Counted from the stretch's first letter, positions 9,090 to 17,757 are shown. The stretch: 64,000 bases of DNA from Maniola hyperantus (GCF_902806685.2 NC_048545.1:1017001-1081000); one strand, 5' to 3'. The notes: generated by a model from the letters alone, not told the origin. A program made the numbers and translations.

Positions 9090-11219
9090 GGACGGACGGA
9101 CGGATTGATGGACAATGGAGGCTAATAATAGGGTCCCGTTGACACCCTGCGAGAAAAATGCAGGATAATCCTACCACCTTCGGAACCCTGAAAACGTAAA
9201 TGAAAGCGGACAGAGTCGCAGGAATCTAGTAATAGCTTATTTAAGTAAGTATGTGATGTAGCTTGTAATTAAGTGCGAAATGAAGTAATGATGACTGAAC
9301 ACTTTTCAATGACAAGGAACCTGTAATGTCCGTATATCCATTAAGGCTGACCACTTTGACGGAGAAAGTCTAGTCAGATAACCATTATGAATTTCTTGAA
9401 CAGCAATTTTATCTTTACTAGCTTATGCCCGCGACTTCGTCCGCGTGGGCATACATATTTGAAACAATTATTTTACCCCCTCAAGGCTTGAATTTTCAAA
9501 AATCCTCTCTTAGCGGATGTCTATGTCATAACTCATAATAGCTACCTGCATGCCAAATTTAAGTCCGATCCGTCCAATAGTTTGAGCTGTGCGTTGATAG
9601 ATCAGTCAGTCAGCTTTGCCTTTTATATATTTAGATAAATTTAAACACATACCTAGGTACTTATCAAAAATTGCGAAGCCGGCAGGATTCTAACCTGCGT
9701 CTCCCCTGGTGAAATATTTAGAAAGATTTGCAAATAAACACAAGTGCTTTTGGATCGTCAAAGCGTCAACCACTGCTGGTTCGGAAAGCCCTTTCTAGCG
9801 AGAAGAATTAGCAAGAAACCTGGGGATCAACATAGGGATCACAATGGGGATAAAATAGGGAATGTTAAGAAATCCTACGGCTCTAGTACCATTATAAATC
9901 TCTATATCTAAAGAAATGATCCTTCAGATGTAGTCAAGTCAACTGAATAATTTACGTTTGAAGAACAATGGGTAGTGGTTTGTGGTGCGGAGTGCGGAGT
10001 GCGGCGCCGGACACAAGGACAATAACCGGCGAACTAATGCTAATTTTCCGCACAATACTACACAATGGCTTGACGAGTTGGCGCCGGCCGGCGTCCGGTT
10101 AGATACACGTATATAGTAATATAGTTACTTCTTTCATTTTCTTGAATAGAACTTATATATTCTTAAAACTAGTTTATCCTTAAAATATGTGCCTCGTGGA
10201 GTGTGTGCCCGTGCGGACTGGTAGAGGAGGACCTCCACCACGTCTTGTATATGAGGACCTCCGGTGCTGCTCCGCCCTGCTGACGGGGTCGTTCGTGAGG
10301 AAGAGGGTCCGGTCTACTACCAGGACCTCGTCGCCTCGGCCGAAAGCTTCGGTAAGCTACGGGAATTCGCGCACCAATGGCACAAGAGGCGAAGCAGTTC
10401 GGAGTGTACAGGTACAGGAAAGGTTTAGCTCATAGTTTGCCACGCTGGCCCAGTGCGGATTGGCAGATGGAAAAACGATGCCAGACATAAAACAGCGCGA
10501 AATGTTTCGTGTCATCATCATCATCATCATCATCATCAGCCTGTGGACGTCCACTGTTGGACATAGGCCTTCCCTAAAGAGCGCCACCACACCCGGTCCT
10601 CAGCCTTCCTCATCCAGCCACTTCCCGCCAGCCTCTTTATATCGTCGGTCCATCGTGCTGGAGGGCGTCCCACACTACGCTTGCTTAAACGCGGTCTCCA
10701 CTCAAGAACTTTCCGGCTCCAACGGCCATCGCCTCTACGACAGGCATGACCTGCCCACTGCCACTTCAGCTTGCTAATAGTTTGGGTTATTGTGTAAATA
10801 GACACAATAGCTACGCATTGCCCTGCGCTTCGATATGACTTTAATCAAAAATTTAATAAATCTGATAACTATCAGTTTCTCTTACACAATATTATGAAGA
10901 TAATATACGTGGTGGTGCGTGACAAACTTACCAGATCGCTATCGTTCGAGGTGGTGACGTCATCCAACGGGTTGCCGTTCTCAACGTCCACTCCAGAGTC
11001 GTCGGGGTCTCCTCTACGCCTGCTCACATCACTTCTGACGACATCGTGAAAATTCCTCAATGTACTAAAGTTGAAACGGAGATCCGTAGCGAAATCATCG
11101 TAGAGTTTGAATCTGTTCGCGTTAAACTCGGTGTCGTTGTCGAGAACGTCCTGACTGTCCATCACATTGCGGTTGCAGTTCTTGTTGGTGTACATCACTT
11201 TGTAATAGTCACGGTTCAT
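794..11219 (-). CDS. Apc: Apc: adenomatous polyposis coli homologue, 3' end outside window
   Basis: Scaffold of the cytoplasmic beta-catenin (Armadillo) destruction complex in Wnt signalling; the family also acts on the cytoskeleton. I join six exons: 11219-10932, 7478-6084, 5816-3857, 3449-3254, 2505-2378 and 915-794. Junction phases are 0, 0, 1, 2, 1, and all introns are GT-AG. The total is 4089 bases, 1363 codons, with no internal stop. Domains: unique N-terminus (1-340), armadillo region (about 341-755), 15-residue repeats (about 975-985 and 1021-1031), 20-residue repeats (about 1056-1080, 1158-1178, 1245-1265 and 1338-1361), and an SPSE-PDSPGQ linear motif (1289-1298). The vertebrate N-terminal coiled coil is not seen. 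No SAMP motif or stop codon is reached, so the gene continues past position 1. Joins are by eye; transcripts would settle them. Confidence 0.93.
1240..1575. repeat. degenerate palindromic element
   Basis: GAAAACACTGTCGGCCATG near 1250 is mirrored by CATGGCTGACAGCGTTTTC near 1545. A smaller inverted repeat, TTTAAAGTCC/GGACTTTAAA, lies inside at 1428-1460. It is probably an old foldback MITE in an Apc intron. Positions 916-1239 hold nothing recognisable. Confidence 0.4.
1815..2328 (+). mobile_element. RTE-type non-LTR retrotransposon, 5'-truncated 3' end
   Basis: It encodes the reverse-transcriptase C-terminus (VLPVLTYGAETWTLT, QRAMERAMLGVSLRDKIRNE, WQWAGHACRR, GRPPARWTDDIKRLAGSGWM) up to VQQWTSTG and a stop, then a GATGATGATG tail. 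It is nearly identical to the copies at 10512-10797 and 52885-53373, so it is fairly young. It is antisense within the Apc intron after exon 5. Confidence 0.9.
2378..2505 (-). CDS. Apc: Apc coding exon 5 (codons 1280-1323): SPSE-PDSPGQ motif
   Basis: Acceptor TTATTTCAG before TCGGCTGACG; donor CCGCTGG followed by GTACGT; 128 bases, entering in phase 2 and leaving in phase 1. It encodes SRLTSGCISPSEIPDSPGQS, then a basic and Pro-rich stretch. The same order, an ETPLMFSR-type repeat followed by SG-x-ISPS-x-x-PDSPGQ, exists in vertebrate APC as I recall it, which confirms this small exon. An RTE fragment ends about 50 bases beyond the donor, and a SINE lies 46 bases before the acceptor. Confidence 0.88.
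2551..2738 (+). repeat. SINE-2 copy with poly-A
   Basis: GAGCCTCAATAGCTCAACGG carries an A box and GGTTCAAACCCC a B box; the anticodon-arm region (GGACTGAAAACCGAA) is tRNA-Phe-like. The body runs through TTGGAGGGGAAAGGGGAATA to a 19-base A tract. It lies in the Apc intron upstream of exon 5. Positions 2740-2983 hold nothing recognised. Confidence 0.85.
2984..3165. repeat. CCAAT-rich dispersed repeat, copy 1
   Basis: It starts GATTGCGGTAGAATGACAGC, then TGATTGGTTGACGCTCGCTC, and ends near GATTGACGCAGGTTTTAATCG. Related copies are at 55910-56100 and 60990-61165. It contains several ATTGG/CCAAT boxes and no coding sequence. It lies in an Apc intron. Confidence 0.7.
3254..3449 (-). CDS. Apc: Apc coding exon 4 (codons 1215-1280): third 20-residue repeat
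   Basis: Acceptor ACATTTTTAG before GGTCAAAAGC. The donor is GAAGTTAG followed by GTAAGATG, giving 196 bases entering in phase 1 and leaving in phase 2. It encodes RFIEDTPLMFSRSSSLGSL, a 20-residue repeat resembling the vertebrate one with the ETPLMFSR core. An alternative of reading on through GTTAGG hits a stop at once, which favours this donor. Confidence 0.9.
3560..3790 (-). repeat. degenerate SINE-1 in Apc intron 3
   Basis: GGCCACCACGCTAGCCAATT, GCGGATTGGCAGACTTCACA and GTTAGAGGTGTGCCTGAGAT align with the family. The CAT repeat end and part of the tRNA-like head are lost. Confidence 0.6.
3857..5816 (-). CDS. Apc: Apc coding exon 3 (codons 562-1215): armadillo repeats, 15- and 20-residue repeats
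   Basis: Acceptor AATATTACAG before GTTACTGCAGCAG; donor GATAAAGAAG followed by GTAATT; ends in phase 1. It completes the armadillo domain (VLRNLSWRAD, LKSVLSALWNLTAHC, GGIMRNVSSHIAVREDYRQI, SCGTLWNLSAR, LIHSKHKMIAMGSSAALKNL). Next come a Ser-rich linker and two 15-residue beta-catenin-binding repeats, CDQPIDFSRKYSE and LDQPTDYSLRYAE. Two 20-residue repeats follow: one of the FSTATS type (HFATEGTPYETPIIFSTATS) and one canonical (YCDEGTPGYFSRVSSLSSLG), whose SSLSSL serines match the family's CK1/GSK3 phosphorylation site. Beta-catenin binding is inferred from the family. Confidence 0.96.
6084..7478 (-). CDS. Apc: Apc coding exon 2 (codons 97-561): acidic FLD-repeat region and first armadillo repeats
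   Basis: Acceptor TTGTTGCAG before TTGGAGAACGAA; donor CGACAG followed by GTTAGT; phase 0 at both ends. Residues 97-340 are Ser/Pro/Asp-rich and contain P-[HN]-F-L-D at 193, 214 and 235, exactly 21 residues apart. The armadillo region starts near 341 (ENKMECVCSLISLL) and includes the family hallmarks AMRQAGCIPLLVQLIH, KALRNIIHTQTDDK, LMKLSFDEEHRH, LGGLQALAALV and YAGMTLTNLTFGD. These are near-identical to the family and identify the gene. Confidence 0.95.
7500..7700 (+). repeat. SINE-3 body in Apc intron 1
   Basis: It runs from TTACCCTACCGGCAAAGCTG to GAATAAAAAAAAAGAG, with the family text AAACTGACATACCCCTTCCA inside. The 5' head is missing. Positions 7701-8137 hold nothing recognised. Confidence 0.8.
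8138..8185. repeat. half-arm of the palindromic MITE family seen at 50276
   Basis: CACAGCCAATCAAGGGGCAG and following bases match one arm of the elements at 50276-50451 and 61195-61325. Confidence 0.5.
8581..8632. repeat. perfect inverted repeat, 24-base arms, 4-base loop
   Basis: The left arm 8581-8604 (AAAAAGCCATTTTGGATTGT...) is exactly complementary to 8609-8632, with the loop GTCA. It could form a cruciform or RNA hairpin. It is probably the core of a MITE, but I find no longer flanking repeats. Confidence 0.85.
8880..9195 (-). repeat. GGGTTCCGTACC-family repeat with (GACA)n microsatellite
   Basis: Reverse of the unit at 62091: TTATGAGATACAGCCTGCTG, then a CAGA/CGGA tract (9060-9105), then AATAGGGTCCCGTTGACACC and CGGAACCCTGAAAACG. 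Copies are at 57290-57560 and 62091-62490. Confidence 0.7.
9419..9640 (-). mobile_element. Helitron-like HEL-A copy
   Basis: It begins CTAGCTTATGCCCGCGACTTC, continues through the TTTCTTAGCGGATG-type text (here CTCTTAGCGGATGTC) and GATAGATCAGTCAGTCAGC, and ends TTTTATATATTTAGA. On the minus strand it ends with a GC-rich hairpin followed by CTAG. Confidence 0.75.
10187..10400 (+). pseudogene. non-LTR retrotransposon C-terminal relic, frameshifted
   Basis: One frame reads VCPCGLVEEDLHHVLY, a Cys-containing motif typical of the C-terminus of jockey/R1-like reverse transcriptases. After a frame change it continues EGPVYYQDLVASAESFGKLR and EFAHQWHKRR. The two halves are in different frames, so it is dead. 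It lies in Apc intron 1. Confidence 0.55.
10512..10797 (-). mobile_element. RTE 3' end, short copy
   Basis: The (CAT)n tail at 10512-10537 is followed by the same C-terminal coding text as 1815-2328, truncated after TISKLKWQWAGHACRRGDGR (read on the minus strand). It is nearly identical to the other two copies. It lies 135 bases downstream of Apc exon 1 in intron 1, in sense with the gene. Confidence 0.88.
10932..11219 (-). CDS. Apc: Apc coding exon 1 (codons 1-96)
   Basis: The ATG at 11219 sits in GAACAATGAAC, with an in-frame TGA two codons upstream, so it is the first Met in this frame. The exon is 96 codons and ends in phase 0 at GATCTG followed by GTAAGTTTGTC, a strong donor. The encoded segment is polar and acidic (DDSGVDVENG, TTSNDSDL) and shows no heptad pattern, unlike the dimerising coiled coil of vertebrate APC. 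A TTGCGCAG just upstream of the ATG could be an acceptor, which would put the 5' UTR on another exon. The link to exon 2 is inferred from phase and strand. Confidence 0.75.
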
Positions 11220-11483
11220 TGTTCACTGCGCAAGTTTATTGTTTACATTTGTATTGCGTTTCCGTTATGCTTGCGTTTGCATTGCAATCGGTATTAATTA
11301 CTGTTTCAACGTAATTTACGATTTTAAAAGTTAGAAGTACCTATAATTTTGTCAATGATTTCTTCTTTTCCAAACCGATATTACGACACATAGTTATGTG
11401 AAAAACTTTCAAATCCTCGAGCTTAAGACGAGTTCATTCATAGCGCGCTTCATCCAAACTTAGTTTGGTTCTTATTTGAACAT

Positions 11484-11705
11484 TAGGTTATGCTCGCGAC
11501 TTCGTCCGCGTGGACTACACGAATTTTAAACCCCTATTTCACCCCCTCATGGAATGAATTTTCGAAAATCCTTTCTTAGCGGATGCCTACGTCATAATAG
11601 CTATCTGCATGCCAAATTTCAGCCCGATCCGTCCGCGGTTTGAGCTGTGCGTTGATAGATCAGTCAGTCAGTCAGTCACATTTTCCTTTCATATATTTAG
11701 ATTCT
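11484..11705 (-). mobile_element. Helitron-like HEL-A copy upstream of Apc exon 1
   Basis: It runs from TTATGCTCGCGACTTCGTCC to CCTTTCATATATTTAGATTC, with the family text TTAGCGGATGCCTACGTCAT inside. The terminal CTAG is altered. Between 11220 and 11483 I see no clear promoter motif. Confidence 0.75.
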
Positions 11706-12059
11706 AGAAACTAACATCTGTGTCTAGATTGCCAGATTTCCGAAAAAATGTTTCAAAGTTACACGGGTTCAAAGATTCGCTTGCAAGTCTTTGGCCCCGT
11801 AGGTATAACTTTGAAACCACACATATTTACAGAAACTTAAAAACTACAGACATCTGATATATTAAGTAATTTCATGAACTCATCTAAAAAAATTAATTCA
11901 GTTTTAGGCACGTAGGCATAGGCTGCTTGTGACGTCACCGTCCCACATTGATTAATATTCAAATGAGGACCAAACATTTCATGGACTGTGCTATGGCTAA
12001 ACTCCTTTTAATAATACCCTTGCCCTTGGTTCATACTGTTTGAAAGATTACAGTGACTT

Positions 12060-12230
12060 TAGCGTTTTAAACTATCGTTAATGATTTCCATCATAAATAT
12101 AGAAGAATCTTTAGCGATAAGGCCGCCTTTGCATGCTACAGCTATTAGATTAAGATCCTGTATTGTGTTTTTTCAATGTTTACTTTGTGTTGTGTGCAAT
12201 AAAGTGTAAAATAAATAAATAAATAATAAG
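12060..12230 (+). mobile_element. non-LTR 3' end with (AATA)n tail
   Basis: ATAAGGCCGCCTTTGCATGC through GTGTGCAATAAAGTGTAAAA and AATAAATAAATAA. The reverse of the same 3' end interrupts the MITE at 28312. It is inserted beside a Penelope-like arm (TTTAGCGTTTTAAACTATCG at 12058). Confidence 0.6.
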
Positions 12231-12257
12231 AATCCGTATCCGTAGGTATAATTACTT

Positions 12258-12373
12258 ACGTGTTAAGTCGACGTAAGCCCGACTAGTTTCAACTGCGACG
12301 CGTTTGCGAGCTGAGTCCCTGTGAAAAAGGACCCCGGATGGGTTTGAAACTAGTCGGGCTTATCGTCGACTTA
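12258..12373 (+). mobile_element. Penelope-like 3' tail, copy 1
   Basis: It carries AAAAAGGACCCCGGATGGGT and TGAAACTAGTCGGGCTTATC, with an inverted partner GTAAGCCCGACTAGTTTCAA at its left. This matches the tail that follows a Penelope-like coding end at 26170. It is split by the THAP element and resumes at 13287 (AAGCCGGATTCTTCTATATT). Confidence 0.55.
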
Positions 12374-13286
12374 GGCGCGGACTCCACCAGAGCGGAGATG
12401 TGCAGAGATGTCTGAAGCGGAGACGAGAAGAGATGTTTTTCAGCAAGGGTGTATCCACCGAGATGTGGGGAGATGCGTACTGGCTAGACTGGAGCGGAGA
12501 TTTGTGCTGGCTAGAGCGTTGGATGTCGAGTTCTAACGACGCCGCTCACATCTCTTCTCGTCTCCACTACGCGCCGCGCCAGCTTGCGATGGACAGCTCA
12601 CATCTCCGCTTTGTACCCCCTCCCAGCTCAGGCACAACCATAGAGCAGAAACAAAGAGGAGTTGGCCTAAGCAACTGTGCACTGTGATTTTCAACTAGGT
12701 CCTGACGTCATCACTGTGGGCGGGGCCTTAGTTAGTATGCTGTCTGCGTTCGTCAGGTTCACATATATTGAGACTCGTATTATCGGTGTGTTTTCGCGTT
12801 TTTAAGAACAAAAGGATGAAGTGTTGTGTTTTATCGTGTCAAAGTTATTCAGACAGACGTTCTGATGCTATGAATGGTATCACATTTCATTTGTAAGTAC
12901 TTTTATACGTAATTATTAAAATAGTTCTAGATTATTGACATCTAGTGTGAGATAGCTGAACTATGTAGTGACATCAATATATCGATGTTAGGTCGCTAAG
13001 CGAGTAGTTTTGCTACTAACCCGCAGATGGAAAATTGAGAAGTGGGCGGCGTTCCACAACCCCTCACCCCGCAAAATGTCACTCGATATTTCATAGGGAA
13101 ATCTTAATACAACATCTCCTCTTTGTTTCTGCTCTATGGGCACAACTCACATCTCCGCATCGATCGTGCCATACAAATATGATACATCTCCGGTCAGTGG
13201 TATCCACTGAAGCAGAGCGTAGACAAGATGCGGGAATAACGAAATTCTATTGGTTGTCTCGTCTCCATATTGGTGGAGTCCGGGCC
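12374..13286 (+). mobile_element. TIR DNA transposon remnant carrying a THAP first exon
   Basis: The ends GGCGCGGACTCCACCA and TGGTGGAGTCCGGGCC match 15/16 as inverted repeats. The flanks are TTA on the left and TCA on the right, perhaps a decayed 3-base target duplication. Inside are a second inverted pair (CATAGAGCAGAAACAAAGAG at 12640; CTCTTTGTTTCTGCTCTATG at 13119), a promoter-like stretch and a short exon. It is inserted in a Penelope-like tail. It is too short to encode a full transposase. Confidence 0.65.
12816..12892 (+). CDS. THAP-type zinc finger N-terminal exon (fragment)
   Basis: ATG opens MKCCVLSCQSYSDRRSDAMN followed by GITFH, then TT and GTAAGTAC, a canonical donor. C-x4-C near the start and a distal F-H are the first half of a THAP (C2CH) DNA-binding domain. 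The second half should be on a following exon, which I cannot find; the element ends 394 bases on. THAP domains occur in P-element-type transposases and host factors. The exon is only 25 codons, so the call rests on spacing and the donor. Confidence 0.45.
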
Positions 13287-13747
13287 TCAATAAGCCGGAT
13301 TCTTCTATATTTATTACAGTGACTAGTTTCGTTTACTCAAAAATCAGAACTCGAAGCTCTGGTTATCTGCAGTGACATTGAATACACAATTTTCATACAA
13401 TACCGAATATCGGGTTGGATAATATGGAAATCGCTCTGGCCTTAGAGACAGTTGCGTCGAAAGCCGGTTATGAATGATGTATTGGGTGCGGGTATACATC
13501 GATGAGTACGGGCCACGGGCTACGGGCTACGGGCGTAGTAAACTTGGCACGGTTATCTACTGGGTATAAAGTTTATTTAGGGATCAGGATAACTATATAG
13601 TTGAGATCGGTTAGCAACAACTACAACCGGTAACCGACTAACAAGAATTTGTATTCTTAGAACCAGTTAGAAAATACAGACCATTTCTACCATTAAATTA
13701 TACAGCGTGTTCGATAAATAATATAACATGACAAAATGAGGTATGTA

Positions 13748-13878
13748 TATAGTCCGCGACAGGTTGAGATGGCAATATAAGTCATCGCGGTCATCCGCGC
13801 TCGTCCGCACCGCATCAGCGTGGGGGCTGTGCGGGGCATTCCCTCCCCGATTGCCATTTCGACCTGTCGCGTACTATA
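13748..13878. mobile_element. TATAGTCCGCGACAGGT MITE, copy 1
   Basis: The TATAGTCCGCGACAGGTTGA arm is mirrored by CGACCTGTCGCGTACTATA; the core is GC-rich. Copies are at 37942-38105 and 46839-46994. Positions 13330-13747 hold nothing recognised. Confidence 0.75.
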
Positions 13879-14090
13879 GCACTACATAGAAGTCGTTGAA
13901 TTTTACTTGGTTCAAATAGATTTTGCTATACGAGCGGACAATGTGCACAAAATTCGTATCAATTTGGTAATCAATAGAGTCAGAGATAGCAATTTTCCCA
14001 TCTCGTAACAATTTCAATCGATAAACCCAACAAGTGGTCCAAATTGATTTGGCATTGTAGTATCCAGAGTAGGTACCGACTACCGCTGAA

Positions 14091-14275
14091 AGAGCCTCGA
14101 TAGCTCAACGGTTAAAGGAGCGGACTGAAATCCGAAAGGTCGCCGGTTCAAACCCCACCCGTTGCACTATTGTCGTACTCCTAGCACAAGCTTTACGCTT
14201 AGTTGGAGGGGAAAGGGGAATATTAGTCAGCATAATAAACTTGGCTCATATTCTTTATTTAAAAAAAACTGAGAT
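14091..14275 (+). repeat. SINE-2 copy
   Basis: It carries AGCCTCGATAGCTCAACGGT (A box) and CGGTTCAAACCCC (B box), and ends ATTCTTTATTTAAAAAAA. It is among the best preserved heads of the family. Positions 14276-14799 hold nothing recognised. Confidence 0.85.
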
Positions 14276-14799
14276 CAAAATAGCTGAGATATACCAGAGC
14301 AGTGTGAATGGTCTAGTATTTGAACGAGCCTAAGATATGATGCCGTAAAGAGAGCATTACTCTTCGTTACAACAACAAACTCAACCAGGCGATACAGTTT
14401 TAGACTCCCAGTGAGAATCAGGTCACAAATATTTATATTCAATACAAAAACTAACGCTGCATACTGATTCATAGTTAAAGTGGTTAAAAGTATAACATAC
14501 AGTGTGTAACCAGAATGCTAGCAAAACTTCGTGTTATTGTTATACTACCTTAACACAATCCCAAAATTTTTGTAGTTTTAGTGATTTAGTATTTTACAAA
14601 TTTATTAAAAAAAAAAAACGCATTTTTTTGTGGTATCATATCAATAATCATCAGTATCTAGTTACACCCTGTATAAGTATTGCTTTAATAGTAAAAATAG
14701 ACATGGAACGTTAAGGAATGAAGATCTCTGTGCGTTGTTTTCTTCATTCATTCAACCAGGTTGAAAAGTTCTGCGGCACACTTGCGAAATATTATATTA

Positions 14800-15012
14800 A
14801 CTAACTAGCTGACCCGGCGAATTACGTCCGGTAACAGTCGATTCTTTATTTTTTTATACAATTTTTAAAAAAATTCTCTCCGTAAGAACCATTCTAGTAC
14901 TTCAAAGGAATAAAAAAAAGAATTAGCGAAATCGAATCAGCTTTTCTCGAGATTTACGATCAATCGATGCAACACATAATTTGGCGATTTATTTTTATAT
15001 ATTATAGAGATG
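14800..15012 (-). mobile_element. Helitron-like element, HEL-D subfamily
   Basis: It runs from CTAGCTGACCCGGCGAATTA through CAGTCGATTC and TCTCTCCGTAAGAACCATTC to TTTTATATATTATAGAGATG. A second copy is at 38187-38380. Positions 15013-15355 hold nothing recognised. Confidence 0.55.
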
Positions 15013-15659
15013 TATAATTTTTTGCTAATGCTGCAATTTTTGTTTCCACGAATTAGGTCATAATGAAAGTGCCCACTATACAAAGCATACAAAGTAGACA
15101 TACAACATTAAAAAGCTTGATACTCGAAAGTGGAAATAAGATACTGTGGTATAGAAATATAACAAAGCTTTCACAAGCTGGCCATAAGCCAAGATAATAT
15201 GATGAACTCAGTAAGTAATATGAATTTTGAGAACATTCTCAATTACGATTAAAATAATGGTCTAGAAACGACCATATAATGCGATGGTTAAAAGATAATA
15301 TCGTGAATGAATATACACTTGCTGCAATCACACAAATTATCATTTTTCTAATGTAACTAGCTGACCCGCCCCGGCTTGGCTCGGGTGCAATTCTACTCTC
15401 AGTTACTTTTTGGAGCCACATGTTTCACGTAACCCGCGGCGGATAGATGGGATGGGACAGAAATACATTCGAGCGTAATGTAACTGGAGTTAACTGTTAA
15501 ACGCGTAAACTGATGTTTACGATGGACAACGTTCAAGGTTTCCATTTTTATAGCGAGGGAGCAACATTGACGATATAAATAGGTATACCATGGACTAATT
15601 CTATATGCCCATGGAGTAACATACAATACGTAATCGTAACTAATTGAATTTCATTAATA

Positions 15660-16075
15660 TCTTGCTTACTACATACAGTTCACGACAGTTGGGGAACTTC
15701 ATTTGTGGGAATGAGTGTAATATTTTATAATAAAATTCCACAAACAATTTTAGACTTGCCTTTACACAAGTTTAAAAAATCTATTAAAAGTGTGCTCTTA
15801 AAAAAAGCATATTATACAGTCGAAGACTATGTAAATGATAAGAAAGCTTGGATTTGACTCGCTCCAGCCATGCACGGGGCTGCAATTGCTTGTACAGTGT
15901 GGTATAATAATATTGTAAATTGATCTCTTGAAAAGAGCAACCGCCGAGTTTCTTGCTGGTTCTTCTCGGTAGGAACGGCATTCCGAACCAGTGGTAAATG
16001 AAACTAGTTGACGATTCAAAAGCACTTGTTAAAGTTTACTTGAATAAAAATCTATTCTATTCTTTTCTATTCTAA
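15660..16075 (+). mobile_element. non-LTR retrotransposon 3' end with C-terminal coding remnant
   Basis: It encodes IFYNKIPQTILDLPLHKFKK, then SIKSVLLKKAYYTVEDYVND and KKAW with a stop, a typical non-LTR ORF2 end. The 3' UTR follows (AAAGAGCAACCGCCGAGTTT, GGAACGGCATTCCGAACCAG), closing with TTCTATTC repeats. Related 3' ends are at 50452-50820, 51425-51560 and 59760-59870. Confidence 0.75.
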
Positions 16076-16299
16076 CAAAACAAAACGTCGAGGCTTCGAC
16101 TTCACTAGTAAGCTAACTTGTGAATATTTCACGGTCGATAAGTAGCATTCGCCTGTTCCACGAGCAACGTTGTCACAAGATCCCTTGACCTTATTCCGGC
16201 CGCTCTTCGCGATAATTCGATAGCCCTCCAACTTTCTGAGATTTTTGAGAGGCTTCATGTCCACGGCTTAGGCTTTTGTTCATTATTGTAGTTTTTCAT

Positions 16300-16770
16300 T
16301 TGCATTTCAGGGCATATAATGCAGAGGGAAGACAGCCATGTCACGAGAAGAATGTTAAACATGCATGTGGAAGGAAAAAAGAGGAGAGGACGACTAAAGA
16401 GATGCCGACGTGTTATATCAAAAAGATGCAGCTTTCATAAAAGCAATTTTTTCTATTTAAATAGATTATAATATAGTTAAGTACTTTTGTGTGTTAAGTG
16501 ATTTTTTAGAATGTAATTACTAATTAGCTGTTAATAACTTTGCATGTACACGCTTTGGTTAAGACTGTCAGTGTATATTGTTTAAAATGTAATAATAATA
16601 AAATAAAATAAAAATAAAATTAAAAAATAAAGGAGGTGTATGGATTGCGTGAAAGAGAATATGCGTGTAAAGGGTGTGGATAATACGTTGACGGATGACA
16701 GAAGTGAGTGGAAGAAGAAGACATGTTGTGCCGACCCCACGTTACGTGGGATAAGTTACGAAAGAAGAAG
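16300..16770 (+). pseudogene. non-LTR reverse transcriptase C-terminal relic, split by an insertion
   Basis: The first part reads MQREDSHVTRRMLNMHVEGK and KRRGRLKR. About 215 bases later it resumes as MDCVKENMRVKGVDNTLTDD and RSEWKKKTCCADPT. This is the usual end of insect endonuclease-reverse transcriptases. The interrupting AT-rich segment (16410-16625) ends in AAATAAAATAAAA and looks like an inserted 3' end. Confidence 0.6.
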
Positions 16771-16798
16771 TTTGTAGTACTTTTAGATATTTAATCAT

Positions 16799-16905
16799 TA
16801 TCATCATGATTTACCCATCATCGGTTCACTACTGACCACATGTCTCCTCTCAGAATAAGAAGGCTTTGGCCATAGTCCACAACGCTAGCCAAGGCACTAA
16901 ACTAA
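16799..16905 (-). repeat. SINE-1 fragment
   Basis: ATCATCATGATTTACCCATC, then TCGGTTCACTACTGACCACA and TGTCTCCTCTCAGAATAAGA. Only the tail-proximal third remains. Confidence 0.6.
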
Positions 16906-16919
16906 AGAGTACACGAAAT

Positions 16920-17115
16920 CCCTACTTTAGCAGTGGTACTCGAAATCGTACCCCATCTGGGATGAATTTTCAAAAATCTTTTCGTGGCGGATGTGTACGT
17001 CATAATAGCTATCTGTTTTCTGCATGCCAAACAGCCCGATCCGTCCACTAGATTGAGTTGTGCGTTGATAGATCAGTCAGTCAGTCGGCTTTTCTTTTTA
17101 TATAATATGGATAGA
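16920..17115 (-). mobile_element. Helitron-like HEL-A, diverged copy
   Basis: Text such as GATGAATTTTCAAAAATCTT, GTACGTCATAATAGCTATCT and GATAGATCAGTCAGTCAGTC. The CTAG end is lost. Confidence 0.6.
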
Positions 17116-17119
17116 ATTT

Positions 17120-17300
17120 AGGTTTTTAAAATCCCATGGGAACTCTTGATTTTCCAGGATAAAAAGAAGCCTGTGTCCTTCCCCGGTTTGCAAGCTATCT
17201 CTGTATCAAATTTCGTCAAAATCGATGGGACGGATGGGCCGTGAAAGGCTAGCAGACAGACAGACAGGCACACTTTCGCATTTATAATTTGTAGTAGTAT
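17120..17300 (-). mobile_element. Helitron-like HEL-B fragment
   Basis: TTTTAAAATCCCATGGGAAC, the AAAGGCTAGCAGACAGACAG motif and ACACTTTCGCATTTATAATT: the reverse of the unit at 21252. Confidence 0.65.
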
Positions 17301-17757
17301 GGAAGTATGGATGATTGCGGTACATAGCTGAAATCGATAAAAAAAATCTATTTTGAGAAACACACGAAGAAGCCAAGGGTCGATCACTGAAATCATACAT
17401 GTCATTCAACAGGTTTTATAGACACTATCATCACAAAAGCATACGACTACGAGGTAACACAACTTGCACTACATAATACTACAATTTGTAGTAGTGTCGA
17501 TGACCTGGCCCATTCTCATTACATAACTGAGCGAAACAGAGGTCGGTGCGAGGCGAGCTATCACGTCCAATTAGCCTGAGTGCACGTTCGTTAAGTAGAG
17601 ATACTTCTGTTACTACACATTGTATTTATTACAATTTTCAAGTCGACTGAATTAAGTCCGTTCTACGTGACATTGTGAAGTGCATTGTGCTCGGGGTGGC
17701 ACTACTGAAATAAGAACAAGATTAAGTCCGTAATTTTGATTTTTGAAACGTCAATGT

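Noticed and set aside
9060..9105. CRISPR-like short repeats
   Set aside because: Plain GACA/GGAC microsatellite within a dispersed repeat; no spacers, eukaryotic DNA.
10460..10777. plus-strand protein of 105 residues
   Set aside because: Antisense shadow of the RTE fragment on the minus strand.
12400..12687. protein of 95 residues inside the THAP element
   Set aside because: Formed by imperfect repeats of GGAGATG/CATCTC near the TIR; the composition is repetitive and no domain is seen.
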